Made by a program: the position numbers and the translations under genes
Part shown: positions 24,988 through 37,900 of the stretch, one piece after another
Layout: each line of letters starts with the position of its first letter
How positions within the stretch are numbered: position 1 is the first letter of the stretch
Source of the DNA: Anisakis pegreffii
Lineage: Eukaryota > Nematoda > Chromadorea > Rhabditida > Anisakidae
DNA length: 64,000 nucleotides
Assembly: GCA_035041965.1 (NCBI GenBank)
Contig: JAPYMA010000107.1
Span: forward strand, 54,292-118,291
Direction of reading: 5' to 3'
The notes under the pieces: generated by a model
The model's input: the letters and a program-made list of their open reading frames with translations, nothing else
What the model was told of the DNA's origin: nothing
Databases searched by the model: none

Positions 24988-25297
24988 CTAGATTTGCATC
25001 ACATCAAGTCGCTTGTGCAAAATATCAACTGCTTCACCATAGATAGCATAGCTAAATCTGCATACAGGTGAATCGTTTAATGAGGCTTTCACCTTTTCAC
25101 ACGTAGCAGAAAGCAGATAGGGTAAGTTTGGCGGCTTTGGTGATATTCTCCGGATGGACTGAGTTGTTGAATTGGTGCGAGAAACTTTTGAATTCAAGAG
25201 GATTGTCGTCAAATTTAAGCAGTAGTACGTTTGATAAACTAACACTCATTCGATACGGTACCTTCTGCCTCGCTAATAATTTCCAGAAAATTTTCAT
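24988..25297 (-). pseudogene. Frameshifted gag-like fragment of a BEL/Pao retrotransposon
   Basis: Two overlapping minus-strand frames together look like the conserved gag-side domain found next to the A17 peptidase in BEL/Pao elements (DUF1759 type). Frame one (from 25297) has KFDDNPLEFKSFSHQFNNSV followed by NITKAAKL. After a one-base shift near 25130, frame two continues as LPYLLSATCEKVKASLND, then YGEAVDILHKRLD, and stops at 24988. The family pattern is KFxGxPxxFxxFxxxF, then KLxYLxxxCxGxA, then YxxAxxxLxxRFG. The shift and early stop show the copy is dead. No LTRs, integrase or RT were found nearby. Assignment rests on remembered motifs, so it is moderate. The 172-codon plus-strand frame over 25128-25646 is antisense to this and not a gene. 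Confidence 0.55.
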
Positions 25298-28200
25298 CTC
25301 TCGAACTGTACTCTTAATGAACCTCTTCTTTGGTTTTCTCGTCCTAGCTGAATGCAGAAATAACGATTATCCGTTTTCATGCTTTGTTTGGAGGATAGTT
25401 ACTTTACTTCTGAATGTATTCAGAGCTGTAGTTAGATTCAACTTTCTTGAGTCTATTTCATCGGTGTCTCTTACATGTTGCTCACAAATCAAAAGGTTGA
25501 CCATTATTTTCTTGTGCTTTCAACGCCATAGGTTCAAATCAAAAGTTCAATTTTTTTTCAAAAGCCATAGGTTCAATTTTTCGATCCAATCATCCTCGCT
25601 GTTTACAGTGGACATATATAATCGATCGAGCCGGCCATTTGATTGAATTCGCTCGGCCTTGTTCCTCAGTTTCTCCGCTGGTCGAAACAAGCGAGAGTTT
25701 CGTTCACCACCTTCTCTCCTCTCTATTGTTGCTCTCAGTTCTGCCTTACCTTAAGCACTATGTATCGATTTCCGTGAGATACTGTTTTTGTTTTCTCTAT
25801 ATTCAGTTACCCTCAAATTTGGGCATTAAAATTTTTGAAAACAACAATCCAGCATAAATCATGAATGAAATCAATATCAGTACAATCAATGTCAACATTA
25901 TTCACGCGCAGATCAACACGAATTGATGAAAAACGCAGTCACAGCGAATGAAGTGAAAAAATTCATGCTTCACAAATCAAATGAAATCATACATTTGATT
26001 ATTACATCCGAAGAGAACCAAATAAACTTTGCAGAAGAATGCTATTACCAGTTAACGGCTCCGACCGTTTAACTTTCAGTTAGGAGAAACGAAACTGCTC
26101 GGTTCTCATCGAAAACTGATTCGATGAGATTATGTGAGCGGGGGTGAAGGTTTTGGGAGCATATGCGACGTAGCTGTTAGAATGTATCCGAACGAACTGT
26201 TGTGACTATAAAATGAATAGCCACTCAAAGGACATACCAACTATAATACGATACTAAGAATTCACGTCATTCCATAACCTCAGAAGAAATGCACTTCCAA
26301 CTAATAGAACTTGCTGATGCCACGAATGAATCGTATATTCCCATGGCCTTGCACAGGATTTTTATCATTTCACGTGAGAACGATGATAGGGGAAAAATCA
26401 TGGCGTGGGATGCTTGATCCACGCTTTTGCTGAAATTCAACATAATTCTTACAATTAGTAATTAAGGGTCTGCTTGCATTGAGGATAAAAATTCAGGATT
26501 TTCCACAGTGAAAGGTTTTATTGTCCAGGAGAGATATTAAAGGATAGAAATTGATAGTTACGATAATGATCAAACGAAATTTATCATACGTTATAGTGTT
26601 AGACCAAAGTGTTTTAGAAATAAAGTGTAGTTGAAATAATCGTGCAATATTAAGCTATGGCAGTGTTACCAACCAATTATGAAAGAACTGAACGTTTCCC
26701 AATTAAGACTTTTAGAGGCTATACTCAAGGGGATTATTAACGTTGATAGGTTGCCATGAACTGAATGCATATGATGCTATTTCTAAATCACCGAACGAAA
26801 TATTATTTACTTCAAGTTACGAACATAACTCGTCTCATTATCACATCGCATCAGGGAATTCAGCAATTTCGCATTATTAAAAAGAGCACATTGTGTAATA
26901 TTTGTGATGGTACTGTTCAATGACCAATCCCCTTCAACCTGCTATTATAGACCAGTGGTTGTCGTAGGAAATGAATTTTGGATAGCCTGGAGGTGTCAAG
27001 GGGTAATGGATAGCGTCGGGAAATTATTATTTCGTGCACTTGTTAGTTTATGATAGAACGCCATTTTGATGGTGTTTCTTAACTCGGGGATGTAAGTGTG
27101 GTTAGTTGATGGTAACGCTCATCATTCTTCTATTTTCTGAGCACCATTTGCTCATCCGGGCCTAATAGGGTATATATTCGTTTTAGGAGGGCTTTCATTC
27201 TTTTCCTTGCTCCTACAATCACTCTCACAGCTTTTATCACCAGAAATGTTCTCTTCTGCTAATTTCTCATTCATTTCACTCAACAGTTAAAGTCAAATTC
27301 TCATTGTATCAAATACACTCTATAATTGATCATTTGACTGTCGAACTTTATTGATCAATAATATTCAGTTGCTGCGTTGTTGATTTCGGCTGCCGACACT
27401 CGTCAACGTATCCAGCAAATAGTATATGCTACAGAATAAGAAACTGATTGGAATTGTAAAGTGAAATGAGACGAAGTGAATGAGAGAAACTCATCAACAG
27501 AACGATATTCGCGTGTAATAGCTATGACAGTGAATAAAGCATGTCTGAAAAGAACGAAAATCCATCTGAATCAGTTTGAAGTGACTGTGCCACAGACGAT
27601 AGCTTTTCATGCAATCGTAATCAATTGGAATAATGAGCAACACAACGGTTTGGGACAGTGGCTCTCATACGCAGTGAAATCACCCGTTCAGGGTAATTTG
27701 GGGTTGTGGGGGGTGGGGGAACGGCGGCCTACCAGATCATCAAAAGGGATAATGGAGCACTCGAACGTGAGAACCACTGTGCTAGATGATGCAAAAGAAT
27801 ATTGGGTAAATCCTGAATATTGGGTAAACACACTGGTCACATTTATCGAGCACCCATAAAAATCTGCACACATTAAGTCGTCAAAACTGAGAACAGAATA
27901 TATGACATCAAACTGAATTGATCAGCAATCATATGAACGAGATCAAGAGTATGCAAGGCTGGATAGATTAGTCATAGGATATCATAAATGAAGGAAATGA
28001 ATTGATATTTGCTGGAAAGAATGAAATGAATGTATCATAATCCTCGTAAATTAGAAATGATCGCGAAGAACTGCAAAGTTCTATCGCAATATATTGCAGA
28101 ATTCTGCTGTAGTACATTGAATAGTCCAAAAATACCCAAAAAATCAACTAAAGCAATCGCATAAATAATTCGTCGCCTTTAATGCCCATTACCCATTAGT

Positions 28201-28866
28201 TCATTCTTGTGAAAATTCACATTCCTACAAACTCACAGAGTGTTCACGTTCAGCTTGTAGAGTGTTCACGTTCTGTTAAATTACCTGCTCAATTTGACCA
28301 TCGACCATTAAGACATCGAATTAATCCTTTTTCTATTGATGCGACAATGAAATTAAATTCTCGCATGCACTTGTAAAATGTATAATCGAATATTTTGTTC
28401 AGTTCACTATATTTCAATGATCGAACATCGAATTTACCAGCATACGCATGGGCATTGCCAGATTAATTGTATATATGTTAATTGCTGTTTATGCTAGCCT
28501 CTTCAAGTATTAACGTAATGGGCAACTTTCGAATATCAGCGTAATGAGTGAATTGTGGAAATGACTTCTTCAGATGGTATTTTACGTAAGTGAGGACAAT
28601 CAATTATATTTGATGCGTAAGTTGTAATTTTCGAAGTATTTGTTCGTCAAATGACTGAAATAACACGCTTTTACTGGCATCAGCACAGGTGCCCTCTGGA
28701 ATAACCACACTCAGCATAATTGCTCGATCGGGATACTGCCTCACGGATAAATCGGACAAACAACAGACGAGTGTTCACTTATCAAAGTCATCCACTTAAA
28801 ATTTCATTTAGAGACGCAGTGCTCACATGAAAAACATCTGATTGTAAAAGTAGCAGCAGCAATATT
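25298..28866. other. Gene-poor stretch with a possible small inverted-terminal element
   Basis: No gene recognised. 25300-25500 may be the 5' continuation of the gag-like relic on the minus strand (it includes LTTALNTFRSKVTILQTKHE), but it is broken. At 27656-27779 a short segment is bounded by CAGTGGCTCTCATACG and the complement-like CGTGAGAACCACTG, which resembles hAT-type tips; a related tip, CAGTGGTTGTC, is at 26953. No target duplication is clear. The 127-codon plus frame at 27476-27859 spans this element and is probably fortuitous. Confidence 0.3.
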
Positions 28867-28938
28867 CATGATAGTATTGATAGTAATAATACTAATAATA
28901 CTAACAACAATAATAAATAAAAATAAAAAAATAATTAC

Positions 28939-28972
<34 letters not shown>

Positions 28973-29058
28973 ACACAAATAATAATAATAATAATATCGA
29001 TAATAACATTATTAGTAGTAATGATAGTAATAATAACAATAATGATAATAATAAAATG
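28867..29058. repeat. AAT/ATA trinucleotide microsatellite
   Basis: About 190 bp of impure trinucleotide repeat built from ATA, ATT and ACA steps, clearly visible from atagtattgatagtaataat onward. The long Ile-rich open frame it creates is an artefact of the repeat. Confidence 0.9.
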
Positions 29059-29343
29059 AAAAATAAGTACCTGGATTACCTGGATTGGCTAGGCTATCAA
29101 ACGTTCATAACGTTGCTGGCCACAATACTCGTGTTTCCGTGCGCATTGCTTTAACCTCAATTTACGCTACCCCGCTTGCTTGGCGAGTAGGACAACCGAA
29201 CACAACCGAGTAAATAATTAGTCGCCGTGAATACTTTATAATTAAACGCAGTCAAACATCAATTCAATAAATAATCATTACTCTAATAAAATAAATATTC
29301 TGCCGATCGCTCACTGCGATTGACGAAACAACCACTCAATGTC
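29059..29343. other. Spacer between two microsatellites
   Basis: About 285 bp of unique sequence, somewhat richer in GC near 29100-29200, separating the two AAT-type tracts. No gene seen. Confidence 0.3.
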
Positions 29344-29598
29344 CAAGTAATAATTAATGATAATAATTAAATAATAATAATAATAATAACAATAATAATA
29401 ATAACAATAATAATAATAATAATAATGATAATAATAATAAAAATAATAATAACAATAATAATAATAACAATAATAATAACAACAATAATAATAATAATAG
29501 TACCAATAATGATGATAGTAATGATAATGATAATAACAATAATAACAGCAATTATAACAATTATAATATTAAAAATAACAATAGTAGCAGTAACAATG
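29344..29598. repeat. AAT/ATA trinucleotide microsatellite
   Basis: A second impure trinucleotide tract of about 255 bp (AAT with interspersed AAC, ATG and AGT units). It produces long Leu-, Ile- or Thr-rich frames on both strands that are not genes. It is the same repeat class as the tract 290 bp upstream. Confidence 0.9.
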
Positions 29599-32500
29599 AT
29601 CGGATGTGGTAGTTCTATAAGGTACATAGTCCCGGGGATAACATTATTCAAACTACTGTTTGGAAGCAGAAGCAAGACTCTTTTTTTCATGGCAATAATG
29701 AGTAAGAACAGTCTTAATTGATACAAATAAACACAGCTGACCGATAATACTATGAAAAACTGAAATCAACGAGGTAAACGGTAGTAAGGTGGTGAAGTTT
29801 TCGGTAAATATCCGGCATTGCATCTGAACACAATTTTAGACTATCTACGAATCTTGTGTTGATTGTGTTGTCGGAATAACTAAAAACATGGTCGCAATGT
29901 GCCCATAGCAAGTTTCAGAAACGATTTCCTTCAGTGTTCTTTTTCATCTGCGTTATCCAGTTTGTTTATCAGTGGCCTAGTGACGACAGCATGAAAATTT
30001 TTTTGCCATTGAGCTCACAACGATAGCAGTTGAAAACCAATGGAATGTCAACTTTTTAACGGACACACGTCAACGGATGCTCATTGTCATCGCCATATTC
30101 ATCTCATTGGTAGCACTATGATTTAAGTGAGGCACTTTGAAATTGTTTAGGGTAATTCAAGCCTTCGAAAGTTTGCACATCACCATTGAGTATCATTTGA
30201 GATTTTGCGACGCAGTGCAAAGATTATAATGAACGTTTGGTCGTTTAATGCTGTTGAGCACTACTTCAGAGCATTTCATCATTCCACTCACATCACTTCG
30301 AGATGAATTTATAGTTCTTAAGTATGAGTACTTTCAATGACATTGCTCCTTTATGCGATTGTTTGCTGGCTTTCGATCTCTCTGTAATTGAGTTTGCCCA
30401 CACAAAAAATACCTCTTACTCCGAAATATCTTCATATCCCATTCAATTCACTTTTCCAATCGTTGACCATCTAAAATGAGTCATTCTAAATGAACGATTA
30501 GAGGGAAGAATCTTGTTGAATGGAGCGGCACCAAATCGCTCTGATTGAACTATAAAAGGAACGCACGTAGATTCGTAAAAATTTTCGTTTTTTTTTTGCT
30601 GAACTTCACCTCGAACATGTGTCAGTATTTTCTTACGAGAACCTATCTAATTTGACACCTATCGCCAGCAAACCTTGGATGATGCTTCCTATACTCCCAT
30701 CGTGATCCTGAGATTCCAAGAGTTTGGCTGATGTCGATGGCGGTCAACGTTTGCCGATGAAACAAGGCTAAATACTTTTGCTCGCTTCTCGAATTGTGCA
30801 CGCGGAACATCCTCAAAAATCATTTTCCAACGCGTCTAAAGAATAAAGTAAGATCAACTGATTCAGCGGTAGCATCGTTTTCACTTCCTCGTTTTTATAT
30901 GATCTGTATCTGCTTCTCAAACCGTATGGCACATAAAACGACGACGTTTTCGCCTTAGCAAGTGTTTACCGATCGCAATTAGCTTTTCACAGCAGGTTTG
31001 TTGAATAATCTCGGCGATGTTTTTTATGTTGAGATGTAGCTGTCACAATAAGTCCATTAGTGAGCCAATGTTGACGAATATTTCCTTGCAATGACCGTTT
31101 AGAAGGAAAAAAATTGTTGACTGTCATATGTTAGAGTGCTCTGATGGGGTTCATAAATGGACACAATAACCGTTCATCGCAATTCGTTGATCTTGCACTG
31201 CTGTTATAAAATCGTACACATCATCAAGGTGGTCATAAATTCCACATTTCATGCCCATAGGTAGCGCGACCTTCTTCTATCTACGATTGCCTATCTGGAA
31301 AACTGCTTGTCTTTTTATTTGAGTTTATGATCCCTGTTCAGCTTGTAGTCAACTAATATGAGCTTGAAACCACTTCAGAAATTCTTTGAGCATCTTTACT
31401 CTACATCATGTTCTATTGAACTGCAATGATTTCGCTTTTTGGTCGCGTTAATATATGAGGATAACAGTTTCGGGACCGATTACGATGTGTCGTTCATGGC
31501 AACAAAAGAATCAATTCTATCAAATTCTATCATTAAGATTGATGTTATTGCTCTCAAAACGTTTCATTTTCCAAAAATTTTCTCTGATATTTGTGTGGAT
31601 CGGTGTTTCATTCCAGTGAATTGCATTTTGCAAATTCCAATCATCGCACTACTCGGCGACGGTCAACGCGAACACCTACGATGGCACATTTCAACGCTAA
31701 TCGTAGCAATCCTTCCATTATCGATATTCTCTTGTTTACCTAATACCAGCGCGAACCATCGCTATATCCACTCAATTAATCCGCTCAGCAGTGAACATCC
31801 GAAAAAAAACGTCCGTCGTAAAGAAACGTGACCAAACGTTCGACTGGTTTCGTCCTTGTTCTCTTTGAGTATTTGGGGAACTTTTGAAATGGCATCCTTT
31901 TGAAGAACTGAAATTCATCAATTTTCTTTTAAGTCAAGCTATTTTCATGAAATTTAATCAAGCTACAAAAAAACCTTGACCGTTCTAGTGTGGAGAACCA
32001 TTAAAGATTGCCTATCGAATAGTGTGAGCACAAGCTAGTCTCGAATATGTTGCGCGTATGGAAAATCCCATGTCAAAATTTGAGAAGTGATTCAAGATTC
32101 AAGATGTTGAATGTGTTTGTTGACTTTAAACGAGTGCGGTTCTTGTCAGCTCCACAACATGTCAAGTATAAGTGCTTAAAGAGGAATATTTTAAATGCTC
32201 GAGCTATGCAAGGCCGTCCTATGAGGAAAGCCTACTGGTGAATTTTGTTTCATAATTTAACCATAAGAAAAGAAATTGCTCTAACTCCGTCCAAAATGAC
32301 CAAATTATCATTCAGAGGTCCTATTATTTCGTCGGAAGTGCATAAGCATTTCAGTTTCGAGGCGAGAACTTATTGCTTTAAACAGTGTTGCAGAGCGAGC
32401 CTGATTTGTCGTTGTGTTTACTCAGTACCGTCTACAGAAACTTGAAATGAGGAACGTTGTTGATCACAACAAAACTTTAGATCGTGACTACTACAAATAT

Positions 32501-34914
32501 GTAATAAATAAATAAATCGTACTAAATGGATTTGATTTGGATATTAAGATGTTGGCGTTATTGTGTACCTAGGGCTGTTGTGTGTCGTGTGTCTCTGATT
32601 AGTCAAACTGATCGAGAGGATGTTTACAGAGCTCAATCAGCTATTGTCCACTCAAGATAGCTCATTTATTGGTCAGCCTATAATACTGGATACACACTTC
32701 GTTCATACATTCATTCAGTCAGTTATCGACCAACGTACCTACTTTAATAGCAAACAAGCCGAGTGTTTTCGTCTTAAACCACATCAACTTACACCAATGT
32801 CAGCTTTCTCGATGACAACCCCGCTAAATATTTATCTCCCCAATCGTTTGAGTGCCAACTGCAAGTTCAACGATCTCACGTTCACTAATCACCCTCCGCA
32901 GTTCTATCAGTAAATTATTATCATCCGGCAAGCGTTTTCTTGGTCATGAACCGTTCACCTATCTAAGGTCGATGGTTTCCTTGATGGGATTTGCTCATTG
33001 TTTTTACATATTATAGTTAGTCGTAGTTTACATGAAACGAATGAAACGTATTCAATACTATAAGATCTGTTTAATTAATTGGTGCGTTTTTGAATAATAT
33101 ACTCGAATGCATCTGTATTATGCCGCTTAGCAGGTATGTTTGTTTTCTGATTATATCTTCGGTAAAATGAACTGTTCATAGAAACTATCAGCGTGTGGCT
33201 GAGTTCCTCACTCAAACGGCTGATCTCTTGACAATATTATTTAGGAAAAATTTGAGAACGTATTGTGTGAAATACTACAAAAATTGTTGAAATACTCGTC
33301 ACATGTTCACGTGATCAGTTTGAATTACAAATACTTCACACAAGCTCATCAGTTCCTGCGTATCTGCATTCAAACGAGCGCTCTGTGAGAATACTGTTCC
33401 ACCAATGGAAAGCAATACCCTTTCATGGAAAACAAAGTCATATTGATTCTTACATTTTCTAATCAGACTCGAAGAAAATAGAAGGGTTATAGACCATCTT
33501 AGGCGAATTATACCAATTAGTGATGGAGATGAGGCCACCTTTAGCTGTTGATATTATTGTTTGCCAACGTCGACTACGAAAGTTTGTTATCCCCTTTTCC
33601 TCATATCCTCTTTCATAGTATATAGCCGATATCTGCCTCAAACACTCGAAGACTTTCATTGTCATTTACCATTGAATATTTGCTTGCGAAATATCCCTCA
33701 ATATCCGCATTCCTACAACCAGCTGCAACGTAGCCCCTTCTTCACTTTATCTGCAGTGAACACCGTCTTATTCAAACACTCGATTTATTTTTATGTATCG
33801 CAGTAAGCATCCTCACGGTTTAGATGGAATTCTATAATAGAATAATTTTTTGAATCTACTTCTGTTCTATTGATCTATATTCTCAGCTATCTTCCTCGAA
33901 TGTCATTAAATATTTTACGCGACGACCAATATTTTTTCATTCCAAAAGACGCTTTGATTTTTGAGTATTTGAATCCCATACACAATGCTCGTGTTGCTTT
34001 ACTACACAAACCGGCTACAATCATTTTCAGTCTAACAGCAATGAGTTTACGTATCGCATGATATAATCGCCGTGCTCAAATAATGTTTCAAAGCACTCTC
34101 CCTTCGATGAGTGACTTTATTATAGTGGCGATCAAAGGTTCGTAAAGCAGTTCAACCGAGCAATCAGTTGGACGTTGCTAAAATCGAAATTATAGGCGAA
34201 TAGATATGCATAAACATGATGTGTTCTGCATCCTTCCTTAGACCTCAGACCTCATAAAGTGTAAAAAATTGCAGTAAAGGAGTGTTTATGTACTAAATTC
34301 ATTTGGCGGAAAATGTTAAATGTAATTCGAACTGAAGACGTAATTCAACAGGTGTGTACCATTTGATATCTGGCTCGGCCCAGATCCACCCTTGTAATAG
34401 CGTTCGTGCTCCTTTCACTTGCAACAATCGCTCATTCATGATTTTGAACTATACGTAATTATCCAACAAAAATAAGGTCACATACAGTTCATTGCCAATG
34501 AACTAAAGTCATCATCATTGCACTTCTTCGAATTGTTATGTCATCATTGAAATGCGTTCAGCGTATAATCCCAATCAAAACGATTCACTTCCAGCAGCTC
34601 CAAAATTGGTGTTCATTGAACCATCACTTGTTCGAATAGTTATTAAAAAATGTCAAACGGTCAGCTCAAAGTGCAAAAAGATTGAAAGTTCTAAAAATTT
34701 AAAAAGCGAGTCTCACAAGGTGACGCCAATGCAGCCAGCATTTCACGTGACTTCGATACTGTGTTCGAAAAGGTGTTCGATCGCATCACATCCGTGGAAA
34801 TGGCTGATTGCATCGAAGTGACAGAATTATTTCAGGATCACTGCGTGAAGGGGTTGAGAAGTTGACAGTCAGCTTAACAAACGAAACAATATTATCAGTC
34901 GTTGATCTTTCTAC
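29599..34914. other. Long intergenic region upstream of the cadherin gene
   Basis: No supported gene. The two least unlikely plus-strand frames are 31439-31831 (130 codons from a non-ATG start) and 32620-32913 (97 codons from ATG to TAA, starting MFTELNQLLSTQDSSF). Neither has a recognisable domain, and both could be chance. TATAAAAGG occurs near 30552, but no downstream start of a gene supports a promoter. The last several hundred bases presumably contain the cadherin promoter. Confidence 0.3.
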
Positions 34915-37900
34915 ATGGATTTATTTCGGTTATTGCTGAGGTTGCTTTTGACCAATGGACTTTGTTGGGCGCAATTTCAATTCGATAACGCCGTCACTCA
35001 AACATCTCTGAGGCCATCGCTTCATGCACCTGTTTTAAAGGTACGAAGTCGATAACTCGAAGCTAAAATTTCATAATCATTATTTGAAAAAAAAAACCTG
35101 CCCAAGAAGCTGACAACACACACTTTTGCTATTCTGAAGCTGCATGGCTACCGAACAATTTCTGTATTCATTCAATATCATACACATCCGGAACATCGCT
35201 AACGTTTTGTTTCCCATAAGAAATAGTACATCGATTAGAAGAAACCGTATCAGTTCGCTTTCATCACGCTTTTTTGAACGAATGGTACTACCACTTCTGC
35301 TGGTCTCTGTGATGCTAGAAACACTTGACAGTGTACCACTCTAAACAAAAATTGAACTGTGACGGTCAACATAATCCCCAAAACCAGCACTGCAGTACCT
35401 TCCATCACATCATCTATCAACTTGGCTGTCTGAGCTGCTCAGGCACGAACTTTAATGCATTCTTGCCGTTTCTAGGTTACCTCATCTGAAGGATTCCTAT
35501 CGGAATCGGCCGAGATGGGAACGATTGTTCGCGTTTCACCAGCACCTCATTCCGAGTCTCTACAGATTATTGTTCAGGACGCAGATTTGGTAAGTTCTTC
35601 CAGCTTCCGTATTAGCATTGTAAAACCGGTTCATTCGTAAACAATTGTTGAGGTGTCTTCAACATCCTGCAGGAGGTAGGAATTGGGAAGGTATACAATT
35701 GAGAAGACGTAGAAAAAGTTAACAATTGTAACGCAATTTTTACGTTCACCTCTAACCACGAACTATTTTCTATCTTCTTTGAGTACCACAACAATTACGA
35801 GGGCTCCAACCGGTGAGAATGAACCACGAATCCCTACAGAACAAGTTTCATCCATTTAATCTCAGGCGGTACATCTGCTCATCATTATCTTCCATCCGCG
35901 CCCTAATTTACACTTCCGAGTTGCTGAAGCTTTACAGCTCCAGTATCATTGCAGTTTTGAACACATACTAAACAACTCTAATTTCCTTACTTCACTATCT
36001 CCGCGACTATCAAGTCGTAAAATTGCAGTGCGCCTGTAACGTGCAAAATCCATTAGAACGAGCAGCAGAGGTAAAATTGCATTACTGTAATGTTAAGTAT
36101 GCGCGTCCTTCTGTGACAGTGCTCCCCCGCATGATTGAATGAAGAATGTGTTATTCGATACCGAGAATCATTCCACTCCGAATGATTCTCTCCGCTGCAT
36201 GACAGGGAATGCTGTATATGACTTCTCACCAATGTAACTGTATCAAATCTGTTTTGCAACATCTCTCTCCGTTTTATCTTTCCCTATTTCTGAACCTGTA
36301 TCAACTGAAAATTCGAAATACTCGGTTGCATCTATCATGCTGATTTCTTTATCACAGTCACTTGGTCGTCCCCCTTTCCATCTCTCAAGGCTCATTCATA
36401 ATTCTGAGAAAGCCGTTGTATGGTAACTGATTCAATCCTGCTACTTCAATATCGCCTTCATGAACTTATGAACCTATCAACTCCATGTAATATCTCCCAA
36501 AATCCTAATCGCAAACTGGATTGCTATTCCACGTAAGCTGTGACGAAATATCTCGTCAGGATTAGCTCATTTAACGTATATTTCTATGCTCAGTTACCAA
36601 GAGCCTGGGACTCATGGTACCTGTGAACGTTTTTCACGCAATTACCATTCACTTCTAAAAGGACCCAACATCACAGCATCCGTTTTCTCCTTCAATCATC
36701 TCATTAATAAAATGTTGACCAAGTCCAATCCATTACAATGTTTAATCAGTAATGTATCAATCTTTATTACATCCTCGATTCTACCCTTCTTAGTAAGGCA
36801 TGCTTCAGACCCTCCTCATACCTAGTGGATCCGTTCCCAATGGAATAACTCACAGATGCCTGGCCAACTCTAAACTTTTTAGAAGCCAGGAATGGCTGCA
36901 GCAACATACGAATACATCTTGAGTGGTCCTGGTGCAAGCATCTTCGCAGTTGATCAGCAGGGCTATGTCTATTTGAATGTGCCGAGTGTGGACGCTGACC
37001 CGCCGAATCCGTCATCTTATGCGTTGAATGTACGTAATTAGCGATTGCATCTGACAAGTTCTTAATTTTGCGGACATCATAACGTTCATTTAGCAAAGGT
37101 TTTCGAACTCCAAATTTGCACTAGTGAAAATGCAGCAAGTTTCTCTCGAAAAAATACGTTAGTTGCGAAAGTTTATGAAAACGTTCAGTTATGATGTCTG
37201 GTGGAATCATTCCGACTTTGCAACTTCTCAGCCATTCCTCAGTACAACAGCCGTGAAGGTAATGGTGCGAAAAATTTAGATTGAGGCACGTGAGGTTAAC
37301 ACGACGCCGATTCGAATCAGCGAATCAGTCACAGTAACTATTTATATTGTCGATATGAACGATAATGTGCCAACGTTCTCTTCTCCCGTATATTTTGCAA
37401 ACGTATCGGCCAGCGGTCAAGATCGACCTGTCATTGAGGTACAGGCCATTTCTATTTTTGTCGCATTTGAATATCCGGAAGGTTTCAGGGCAATCTCATA
37501 ATGATGAAAATTAGCTAAATAAGTGATTTGTAGATATTTGCTGAGGACAACGACTCTGGAAAATTAGCCGAAATCGATTATCGAATTGTATCAGTGACTA
37601 ACGGTGCATTTGGCAACTTCCGTTACGATCCGGTTTCAAAACAACTGATAGCAATGGGAACACTGGTACCATCTGAACGATACCAGGTGAGAACACAATC
37701 TCGATAGGGATTCAATCAATAGTTTCTGTATGTTGCGATCAAGTTCGCAGTAAATGATCATAGGTGATATGGGTTCTCCACTCCATTGACATCTGAAGAT
37801 CAGTCAAAAAATATTTCATTGAAAGCCTCTCCGCATACCTCGTTCATGATGAAAAGTATATGTTAGTTCTGGTCCTCCAAATTGTTCGTTGGAAGCATGG

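Noticed and set aside
25128..25646. 172-codon plus-strand open frame
   Set aside because: It is rich in Phe, Leu and Ser and runs antisense to the frameshifted BEL/Pao gag-like fragment, which explains it better.
27476..27859. 127-codon plus-strand open frame
   Set aside because: Spans a small inverted-terminal element and G/C-run sequence. No domain and no splice context.
28868..29726. Long Ile-, Leu- and Thr-rich open frames on both strands
   Set aside because: Products of the AAT/ATA microsatellites.
36767..37096. 109-codon minus-strand frame over a cadherin exon
   Set aside because: Antisense shadow of the exon at 36883-37029, which is supported by phase and EC-repeat sequence.
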